Below are positions 1-6,800 of a stretch of DNA of 11,611 nucleotides, one piece after another. How positions within the stretch are numbered: position 1 is the stretch's first letter; every line of letters starts with the position of its first letter. Both the position numbers and the translations under genes were made by a program. The stretch is from Neocallimastix lanati (nom. inval.). Its lineage: Eukaryota > Neocallimastigomycota > Neocallimastigomycetes > Neocallimastigales > Neocallimastigaceae. A model generated the notes under the pieces. It made no database searches. It worked only from the letters and a program-made list of their open reading frames with translations, and was not told the origin of the DNA. The stretch spans positions 340,001 to 351,611 of the forward strand of contig JACVTC010000162.1 of the NCBI GenBank assembly GCA_016946835.1. Reading direction: 5' to 3'.

Positions 1-660
1 AAAAATAATTTATTTGGTAAAATTTATAATTATCCGAATAAAGGTATTATTTATAACAAAAGAGAAAATAAACAAAGTAATAAAAATAATAATAATATTT
101 TACATGGCATAAATACCGGACAGAATATTTATCAAGAGACATTAAACAATATTTGCGAGGAAAAGTTAAGTAATAGCAAAATAAATAAATTTAATAATTT
201 TGAAAATAATTTAAAATATAACAACAATATACAGGAAACAAATAAACAAAAAATTCAAAATTGCGAAAAACAAAAGGAAAATCTTATATTGACTCAAATT
301 AAAATTGTAAACAAAGGACAAGAATATAAGAAAGACGTAACGGATGAGAAAGAAATTAATAATAGTAAAGTAGAAAGCGAAATAATAATGGATAAAAGAG
401 AAAACGAAATTAATTTACATGAATGTATCTCAGAAGGAAAGAATGAAATAATTATACGAATAAAAAAACCAAAATTGAAGTTAAAAGAATCAATAATTAA
501 ATATTTCAGGAAGAATAGAAATAATTTAAAAAAAATAAGAGTTAAGAAACAGTATGATAAAGATGAAAGGAACCATTATAACAATAATAGAGTCGACACT
601 GAATTTGTCGAGAGAAACTACAAATATAAAAGAAAAAGAATAGGACGAGTAATGTATTGA
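1..660 (+). CDS. 3' end of an unidentified Asn/Lys-rich open frame, 5' partial
   Basis: Frame 1 is open from the first base of the window to a TGA at 658-660, 219 codons without a stop, so the gene or gene remnant begins upstream. The first in-frame ATG is at 388; I prefer reading the whole open stretch as one partial product rather than starting there. In DNA this rich in A and T a stop-free run of this length is unlikely unless it is or recently was coding. The product is hydrophilic and rich in Asn, Lys, Ile and Glu, with a basic C-terminal third (many KK, RK and KRKR pairs) and no membrane segment or motif I recognise. It lies on the same strand as, and about 480 bases before, a retroelement-like 3' end, so it could be the tail of element X's polyprotein or an extra ORF of it. 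A host low-complexity protein is equally possible. No function is proposed. Confidence 0.45.
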   Translation, partial: KNNLFGKIYNYPNKGIIYNKRENKQSNKNNNNILHGINTGQNIYQETLNNICEEKLSNSKINKFNNFENNLKYNNNIQETNKQKIQNCEKQKENLILTQIKIVNKGQEYKKDVTDEKEINNSKVESEIIMDKRENEINLHECISEGKNEIIIRIKKPKLKLKESIIKYFRKNRNNLKKIRVKKQYDKDERNHYNNNRVDTEFVERNYKYKRKRIGRVMY

Positions 661-1038
661 TGTTTATTTATATAGGTACTGATATATATAAAAATTATTT
701 ACTATGATAGTAATATAAATATATATACAAAAAAAAAAAAAAAAAAAAAAAATAATTAAAAAAAAAAAAAAAAAAAAAAAAAATAAATAAGAAAAAAAAA
801 TAATAATTAAAAAAAAAAAAAAATAAAAATAATAAAAAAATAAATAAATAAATAAATAAAATAAAATAAAAGAAAAGAAAAGAATAAGAATAATATGAAT
901 AATAATTATAATAATAACGACAATAATAACAACAACAGCGTAGTAATTATAATAATAAATGAGAAAATTAAAATTAAAATTTCAGACTCAAATTACAATT
1001 GCACCATTCAAATTTAAAATTTCAAAGTTTAAAATACA

Positions 1039-1085
<47 letters not shown>

Positions 1086-1100
1086 TATACAAATTTTTGT
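661..1100. other. A-rich non-coding spacer with long poly(A) runs
   Basis: After the stop at 660 this stretch holds two A runs of more than 20 bases near 730-783, TAAA/AATA microsatellites to about 895, an AAT/AAC-rich part at 895-950, and an uninterrupted run of 39 A at 1042-1080. A short open frame at 959-1192 exists only because the A run reads as polylysine; it then enters the LTR at 1143, so I do not call it a gene. Nothing else is supported here. Confidence 0.7.
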
Positions 1101-1142
1101 GGAGACTTCAAGGGACGAAGTCTAAACTAAGTGGGGGCGTCT
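1101..1142 (+). other. Probable 3' internal end and polypurine tract of retroelement X
   Basis: A G-rich block (GTGGGGGCG at 1131-1139) sits four bases before an LTR-like TGATAC start at 1143. It is one of the few GC-rich patches in the window. A polypurine tract placed just upstream of the 3' LTR is the usual plus-strand primer of LTR retrotransposons. A perfect 7-bp inverted repeat, AGACTTC (1103-1109) and GAAGTCT (1117-1123) with a 7-base loop, lies immediately before it. Together these suggest that the left part of the window is the 3' end of a plus-strand retroelement whose body lies outside the window. Confidence 0.5.
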
Positions 1143-1679
1143 TGATACGATACCACACTAAAAACATTATTAGAAATAGTTTTAGAAATTAGTTAAAGTA
1201 ATAAATTAAAAATTAATAATGATTGGTAGATAATTAAATAAGACTAAATAGTTAGATACATATTTTGATAATTCATTAATAATTAAACGACGAGTTCTTT
1301 GTTATAATATAGGAAATATATAATAAAGATACTTCAAAATAACAGGTTTATTAGTAGAAAATATAATAGTTTATAGAATAATAAATATTAATTATTAAGT
1401 GTATAATTAGATAGTTAGTGAGAAAGATAATAATAAATATATAACTTGTATTTTTATATTTTTGTAAACATTGAGAATAATGTAATAAAAATAAATAAAG
1501 AAATAAGAATAAATAAATAAAGACAAATCTTTACATTTAAATTATATATTTATATTTATACATTATGTGTTATTATTATATTTATTAGAATATATTATTT
1601 TGTTAATAATTCCCTTTTGACAACGTCCAAACAAATAAAATTATTTAGATACATCTTTAAATATAAAAGATACGTATCT
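1143..1679 (+). mobile_element. LTR A, X-type, probable 3' LTR of element X
   Basis: It starts TGATACGATACC directly after the polypurine block and ends ...GATACGTATCT, a slightly decayed form of the GTATCA end seen in LTR B. Its 5' end and a block near its 3' end (about 1584-1638, around TTAGAATATATT and CGTCCAAA) match LTR B (2083-2137); the middle differs strongly. A and B are therefore related but not recent copies of each other. No perfect 5-bp target duplication is seen (CGTCT before, GTTTT after), as expected if this is only one end of a larger element. No coding potential. Confidence 0.55.
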
Positions 1680-1684
1680 GTTTT

Positions 1685-2179
1685 TGATACTGTACCACCA
1701 TAAATACCATAATTTAGTGAAATTTAGGTTAGTGAAATCTTATTGGTTAATAATAATTTAGTAATAATATATATAGTTAGTAAATAATAATAGTTTAAAG
1801 AATGGTTCTTTTATTAATATTAATTTAGTTTATTAATAATTTAACCTATAAACATGTTTATTAGTATAGTTTAGTGTAGTTTTATATTTAGTTTACATTA
1901 ATAACATAAGAGATTTTAGTAATTAATTATATTTTATTGAATGATTTAATTATATTTTAACTAGTTAACAAATATTTATATTGATGATATATTTTTATTG
2001 ATGAATGATAATAAATAAATAAAATAAATAAACTAAATATTGAAGTGTGAATATTATTATTGTGTGTATTATTCTATATAATATTAGAATATATTATTTT
2101 GTCAATTATTCCCTACTGTTATCGTCCAAATAAAATAAAATAAATATTGATATTGATGTTTAATAAAAATATCGTATCA
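1685..2179 (+). mobile_element. LTR B, X-type, probable solo LTR
   Basis: It begins TGATACTGTACC and ends ATATCGTATCA, giving TG...CA ends and the short terminal inverted repeat TGATAC/GTATCA. Its first 360 bases are repeated at 11265-11611 (LTR C) with high identity and a few indels, which defines it independently as a dispersed repeat. Flanks are GTTTT on the left and TTTTA on the right: four shared T but no exact 5-bp duplication. It starts five bases after LTR A and ends six bases before element Y. It could be a solo LTR, or the 5' LTR of a structure closed by LTR C. Confidence 0.6.
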
Positions 2180-2180
2180 T

Positions 2181-2185
2181 TTTAA
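2181..2185. repeat. Left target-site duplication of element Y (TTTAA)
   Basis: TTTAA immediately precedes the TG of the 5' LTR and is repeated exactly after the CA of the 3' LTR at 9089-9093. Five-base duplications are typical of Ty3/Gypsy integrase. The duplication fixes both outer ends and shows the two LTRs belong to one insertion. Confidence 0.9.
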
Positions 2186-2187
2186 TG

Positions 2188-2231
2188 TAAGAAATCATAA
2201 TTATTCAATAATGAATAATTAATATTTCTTA
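2188..2231 (+). repeat. Palindrome at the outer end of LTR Y
   Basis: TAAGAAAT (2188-2195) pairs with ATTTCTTA (2224-2231). Inside it TAATTATTCA (2198-2207) pairs with TGAATAATTA (2212-2221), leaving a 2x2 internal loop and a 4-base apical loop. The diverged LTR D has a 14-bp perfect inverted repeat at the same terminal place (11216-11229 with 11246-11259). A second small hairpin, ATTAATGA with TCATTAAT, follows at 2234-2253. Confidence 0.65.
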
Positions 2232-2700
2232 TAATTAATGAAAAATCATTAATAATTTATAATTATTTATAAAATAATAATTATTTTTAAATAATTATTT
2301 ATTTAAATAATAATTAATATATTCATTGATTTTAACTTATAAATTTATTTAATAGTTATATTTTCATATATTGATTTAAATTTATTTATATATTATAATT
2401 TTATACATTTATATAAATAATATAAAATTTATTTACTTATTATTATTATTCATTTAAATAGAATTTTTACAAAAAATTATGTAAATTTGTATTTAATATT
2501 TTACCATAAAAATATTAGTTATTTTAATTAAAATGAATTATGTATTTTATAATGTATTATAAACTATAAATGTATCTAATCTATCATATTATTTAATCTT
2601 TATTTTTTAAATGAAAAAAAAAAAAAAAAAAAAAAAAAATCTTTTTTTTTATTAATTCCTATCCTATCAATATTTAATATTTTATAATTAATTAGAAAAT

Positions 2701-2836
2701 CGGTAATTAATGTTTTTCCTAACAAATAGGTTTTCTTTAATTATACGATGATCAATATGATTAGAATATTGATCGAAAAACTATTTAGGTTTTTCTTCTA
2801 ATCTTTTCCTAAATAGATTTTTTGTTAAGATTAGAA
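2701..2836 (+). promoter_or_regulatory. Structured U3 region: two hairpins and a possible pseudoknot
   Basis: Inverted repeats in order: CGGTAATTAA (2701-2710) with an imperfect partner at 2737-2747, enclosing CCTA/TAGG (2718-2721, 2727-2730). Next, GATCAATAT (2750-2758) with ATATTGATC (2766-2774), loop of 7. Then CTATTTAGG (2781-2789) with CCTAAATAG (2808-2816), and TTCTAATCTT (2796-2805) with AAGATTAGAA (2827-2836). The last two pairs interleave as a-b-a'-b'. LTR D keeps the whole series with arms that changed together (see findings). A role in RNA structure or as protein-binding palindromes is inferred. Confidence 0.6.
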
Positions 2837-2872
2837 AATAAATTTATTTAACAGATTAATTTTTTAAAAAAA

Positions 2873-2880
2873 TATAAATA
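2873..2880 (+). promoter_or_regulatory. TATA box of the Y LTR promoter
   Basis: TATAAATA lies 35 bases before the putative RNA 5' end at 2908. It is conserved in the 3' LTR (8740-8747) and in the diverged minus-strand LTR D (complement of 10694-10701), at nearly the same distance (35 and 34 bases) from the conserved AAGAGTTATTAT motif. TATA-like words are common in such DNA, so the conserved spacing is the main support. Confidence 0.7.
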
Positions 2881-2882
2881 GG

Positions 2883-2913
2883 ACTCTTGAATTCTCTTTG
2901 AGAAATCAAGAGT
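2883..2913 (+). promoter_or_regulatory. Hairpin between TATA box and putative start site
   Basis: ACTCTTGA (2883-2890) pairs perfectly with TCAAGAGT (2906-2913). Inside, past an A-A mismatch, TTCTC pairs with GAGAA around a TTT loop. The right arm overlaps the putative self-primer (2908-2919), so the left arm and the primer binding site could compete for the same bases. The 3' LTR copy (8750-8780) would be transcribed near the 3' end of the full-length RNA. LTR D keeps the hairpin with paired changes. Confidence 0.65.
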
Positions 2914-2919
2914 TATTAT
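2908..2919 (+). promoter_or_regulatory. Putative RNA 5' end and self-primer of element Y
   Basis: AAGAGTTATTAT is the exact reverse complement of the 12 bases directly after the 5' LTR (3264-3275). Its position downstream of TATAAATA fits a transcription start. In Tf1 the first 11 nucleotides of the mRNA fold back, pair with the primer binding site, are cleaved off and prime minus-strand synthesis. The 3' end of the paired segment here would lie against the first base after the LTR, correctly placed to copy U5. Start and cleavage sites are inferred. Confidence 0.7.
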
Positions 2920-3082
2920 TTTAAGAAAATATAATAAATAATAACAAATAAAATAAATTTTTTATTTATATATCAAAAAAAAAACTGTTATTAATCATAA
3001 AAGGTTTTTTTTTTTTTTTTAAAAAAATATTTTCAACTACTATTCTGCTGTTGCTTGGTTATTGTTTGTTATATTTACTTAT

Positions 3083-3164
3083 AATAAACTCAGTATAATT
3101 AAGTATAATTTTTATTTTTTTTTAATAAACTCAGTATAATTAAGTATAATTTTTATTTTTTTTT
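3083..3164 (+). repeat. 41-bp tandem duplication found only in the 5' LTR
   Basis: A unit beginning AATAAACTCAGTATAATT occurs at 3083 and again at 3124. The 3' LTR has one copy, starting at 8950. The two LTRs of one insertion start out identical, so this is a post-insertion duplication here or a loss in the other LTR. It explains most of the length difference between the LTRs. Confidence 0.85.
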
Positions 3165-3179
3165 TTAATTTTATTTTCT

Positions 3180-3261
3180 CAATTTTAATATTATGTAAAA
3201 ATAATATTAAAATTGTAGATAATAGTTATATTAATTAATTTTAGTTTTAGTATAGCTATTA
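3180..3261 (+). promoter_or_regulatory. Two U5 hairpins just before the primer binding site
   Basis: A perfect 15-bp inverted repeat (3180-3194 with 3201-3215, 6-base loop) is followed by an 11-bp stem, TAATAGTTATA (3220-3230) with TATAGCTATTA (3251-3261), containing one U-G wobble. The second ends two bases before the LTR end. Both are also in the 3' LTR, and counterparts occur in LTR D (10436-10473 and 10380-10424). In Tf1 an inverted repeat in U5 contributes to the folded structure needed for self-priming; these are the natural candidates for that role here. Confidence 0.6.
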
Positions 3262-3263
3262 CA

Positions 3264-3275
3264 ATAATAACTCTT
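3264..3275 (+). other. Primer binding site, self-priming type
   Basis: ATAATAACTCTT follows the CA of the 5' LTR with no gap. It does not start with TGG, as a site for an intact tRNA 3' end would. Instead all 12 bases are complementary to 2908-2919 in the LTR; the match stops at the thirteenth base. Confidence 0.7.
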
Positions 3276-3335
3276 CTAATTTAATAATTAAATAGTATTA
3301 GTATAATATATTATAATAAGATCAAAAAAAAAAAA

Positions 3336-3367
<32 letters not shown>

Positions 3368-3801
3368 ATTAAAATCAGTATAATTGATTGGAAGATCTAA
3401 TATAATAGTAAATGGAAGAAATAATAATAAATTGGTTAATTTTATAGTATTAATTATTGGAAGGAATATATATTAAATAAATAAATTTATTTTAGTGAAA
3501 AAAAAAAAAAATTTTTTTTATTAAATATAATTTTAGTTAGTAAAAAAAAAAAAAAAAAAAAAATTTATTAAATAAATATAATTTTAGTTAGTGAAGAAAA
3601 TTATATTAAATAAATAAATATATATTTAGTTAGTGAAGAAAATTATATTAAATAAATAAATATATTTTTAGTTAGAAAAAAAAAAAAAAAAAAAAATAAA
3701 AAATAAAAAATAAAAAATAAAATACTTTTATACTACACTTATCTTTATTTTCTTTTTATTTTACTCTATTATACTCTATTTATATTATTAGAATTTTAAA
3801 T
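3276..3801 (+). other. Leader of element Y, A-rich, with tandem repeats
   Basis: Non-coding stretch between primer binding site and Gag-Pol start. It holds an A-rich run at 3325-3363, a degenerate tandem repeat at 3489-3690 and further AAAAAT repeats to 3721. If the RNA starts at 2908 the 5' untranslated region is about 894 bases, long for direct scanning; I see no convincing intron. The ATG at 3802 is the first codon of the long frame and its context is AAATATGG. Confidence 0.7.
3489..3690 (+). repeat. Leader minisatellite, period about 42 bp
   Basis: The motif TTAGTTAGTGAAGAAAA or shortened forms of it starts at 3492, 3533, 3584, 3626 and 3668. Each copy is followed by an ATTAAATAAATAAATA-like segment or an expanded A run. 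The two copies at 3584 and 3626 are almost identical. Homopolymer expansion has altered the outer copies. Confidence 0.7.
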
Positions 3802-6800
3802 ATGGAAAGTGAAGAAGCAACAAGTACAAAAAATAATTTTCAAATTCCAATAATCAATCCCAATAATATCGATGCTTCGAAATTTATATCAGCAATAACC
3901 GATTTTATTCCTACATTCTTCTCCCCAAATGGAGTTCTTACCAAAGAAGGAGAAGCAAATATAAAGCCGAATATTCAAGAAGTTTTAATACAATGTGAGA
4001 GTTTTTTCATCGATCATCCAAATTCATTCCAAAGCGATGAAAACAAAAATACATACGTAATAAATAAACTAAATGGTCTACCTAGAAGATGGGGTCTCTC
4101 TCTATTAGTTGATGGTACACTGAAAACTCTGAGCTACCAAAAATTTAAGAAGTTACTACTCAAGAATTTTGACTCGGGTGATGAGAAGAAGCAGAAGTAC
4201 ATGCTGATGAAGCAGTTATGGGATTTGAAGCAAGAACAACTTGGAAAGGTTGCTGAATTCACGATAGAGTTCCGAAGATTAGCAGCAAGGCTTAAATGGC
4301 CAGATGAAGTTTTCATCGACATAATTGGAAAAGGTCTACTGGATGAAGTACGTGAAGAATATGATAAAATAAAGAAGCCAAAAACACTATTTGAAGCTAT
4401 AAATGTTATTATTGACATAGACAAAAAATGCTACTTGGAGACCAAAATTCGCAATTTCTGTCATTTTAGAAACCACAAAACAAAGTCATTTAATAGAAAG
4501 AAATATGAAATCAATAAAAGCAGTACTAAGTCGAGAAATCTACATCATAGGAAGAACAAGTTCAAAAAAGAAATACTCTCTGCTAATTATACACCAAATA
4601 GTTCCAATTCTATGACAACTACCTTTGTTATATCTACCAACTCAAAGTCTTTCAAAATTAATTTACTAATTGATTCAGGCTCTGCCAAAAGCTTTATTTG
4701 CAAGGACTTTATTTCAGCTAATAAAATTCCAATCTCAGGCCTTTCTTCTCCTATTAGTATCCAATTGCCCAATAGTAAAAGTATGGTAATTAAACAATCT
4801 ACGAAGCCTTTAAAACTGAAAATAATGGACCATATTGAAACCTATGAATTCTACGTTGGTAATCTACAACTTCAAGGTATAAGTGGTATTTTAGGAAGGG
4901 ATTGGCTCTCGATTCATAATCCCTATATCAACTTTAAATCCAATAAAATCTATTTCTTGGAAAGTAACTGTGGACAACATTGTCATTCTTGTAAAGGAAA
5001 TAAATTTATATTCCGTTCTAATAATATAACAGCACCTATGCTAGAAGAATCCTCACAATGCGGCCATGACTCAATTATACCTTCATTTATTTCTGAAGAT
5101 GAACTATATGATGAGGATATATGTTGTGTAATTGTTGAAAGTCAAGAACAAGTCAAAACTGATAAAAGTAATAACAAAAATGAACTTAGAAATAAAGATA
5201 AAAGTCTCAATAATAAGAAACTTAGAAATAAAAATAAAATTCTCAATAATAAGAAACTTAGAAATAAAAATAAAATTCTCAATAATATGGAACTTAGAAA
5301 TAAAGATAAAATTCTCAATAATAAGAAACTTAGTACTAAAGAAATCATTCAAAAATACTATTCAGATCTAGTGAAAGTCTTTAAAAAAGAAGAAGCTGAT
5401 AAATTACCTCCCCACCGGAGCTATGACATAACAATCGACTTGATCCCTGGAGGACAATTATTCTTTGGACCAATATATCCTTTAACTACGGTGGAAATGA
5501 AAGCCTTGAAAGAATATATCGAAGAAAATTTAGCTAAAGGCTTCATTCGAAAATCAAAATCCCCAGCTGGTGCTCCAATATTGTTTGTTAGAAAACACGA
5601 TGGTTCTCTCAGGTTATGCGTGGATTATCGCCGTCTGAATGCTATTACAATCCGTAATAGTTACCCACTGCCAAGGATTAACGATTTAATGGAAGTATTT
5701 AAAGGATCAAAGATTTTTACCAGACTTGACTTAAGGTCTGCGTATAATCTTGTCAGAATAAAGGAAGGACATGAATATCTTACAGCCTTCCGTACTCCAA
5801 TAGGTTATTTCGAGTATCTTGTAATGCCTTTCGGCTTACGTAATGCTCCTTCAGTTTTTCAAAGATTCATACAAGATACATTGTCAGAAATCACTGGATC
5901 CTTTGTTCAGGCATATTTGGATGATATAATTATCTTTTCTCCTGACTTTGATACTCACATTAAGCATGTTCGTCATGTTCTTACTCTACTAATAAAAAAT
6001 GGCTTATTCGTGAAATTAGAAAAATGTGAATTTCACGTATTTGAAACTACATTCTTAGGTTTCACGGTTTCTATACATGGACTCACTATGGATAAGGATA
6101 AATTAAAATCAATTTTGGAATGGCCCATACCCAAAAACATCAAAGAACTCCAAAGTTTTCTTGGTTTAAGGAATTACTACGGAAAATTTATAAAAAACTT
6201 TGCTGAAATCATTGAACCTTTGCGGAAACTTTTAAAAAAGAATGCTGATTACTTATGGAACGAGGAAGCAAATAATGCATTTAATAAACTTAAAAATGCT
6301 TTCCTCAACAATGAAGTACTTATCTTTCCCGATCCAGAGAAAGAATTTGTAGTAGAAACAGATGCCAGTGATTTTGCTGTTGGCTGCATTCTTTCCCAAG
6401 TTAGCCCTAAGGATAATTTATTACATCCTGTAGCATTTTACTCTCGCTCTGTGAATAAGGCTGAAGTTAATTATACAATTTACGACAAAGAACTTCTAGC
6501 CATTATTACAGCATTTGACGTATGGAGGCATCATCTTGAAGGTGCCAAATATCCAGTTCAAATTCTTACAGACCATAGGAACCTACTTTATATGAAGAAA
6601 CCTCAACATCTCAATCAGAGGCAAATTCGTTGGAGCCTCTTCTTATTTAAATTTGACTTTAGAATTACTTATAGACCGGGAGTTAGTTCTGGTAAACCGG
6701 ATTCCTTGTCAAGAAGACCGGACTATAGGAAGAATAACTCCTTAGAGGGCTCATCTATCATCAATGATGATGTATTCTGCTGTACAATCGATAGAAATAT

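Larger units (their letters stand above)
2186..3263 (+). repeat. 5' LTR of element Y (1078 bp)
   Basis: It starts TGTAAGAAATC and ends AGCTATTACA, and repeats at 8045-9088. Inside, in order: a terminal palindrome (2188-2231), an A26 run (2614-2639) followed by a T run, a set of inverted repeats (2701-2836), a TATA box (2873-2880), a promoter hairpin and putative start (2883-2919), a 41-bp tandem duplication present only in this LTR (3083-3164) and two U5 hairpins (3180-3261). If transcription starts near 2908, U3 is about 722 bases and R plus U5 about 356 bases. Confidence 0.95.

Noticed and set aside
959-1192. 77-codon open frame with ATG start
   Set aside because: Its middle is a polylysine made by the 39-base A run and its end lies in LTR A. 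Homopolymer-length errors would also change the frame. No coding evidence.
3264-3281. Conventional tRNA 3'-end primer binding site
   Set aside because: The sequence starts ATAATAA, not TGG, and I recognise no tRNA 3' end complementary to it. The LTR complement explains it fully.
3489-3690. CRISPR-like array
   Set aside because: The repeats are contiguous and degenerate with no unique spacers; this is a simple AT-rich minisatellite in the retroelement leader.
4134-4772. Minus-strand open frames within Gag and protease
   Set aside because: They lie antisense to a clearly coding frame with recognisable protein motifs and have no features of their own.
5104-5371. Open frames on both strands over the 36-bp repeat
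   Set aside because: They are repetitive by-products of the minisatellite inside Gag-Pol, stay open only because the unit is a multiple of three, and show no independent motif.
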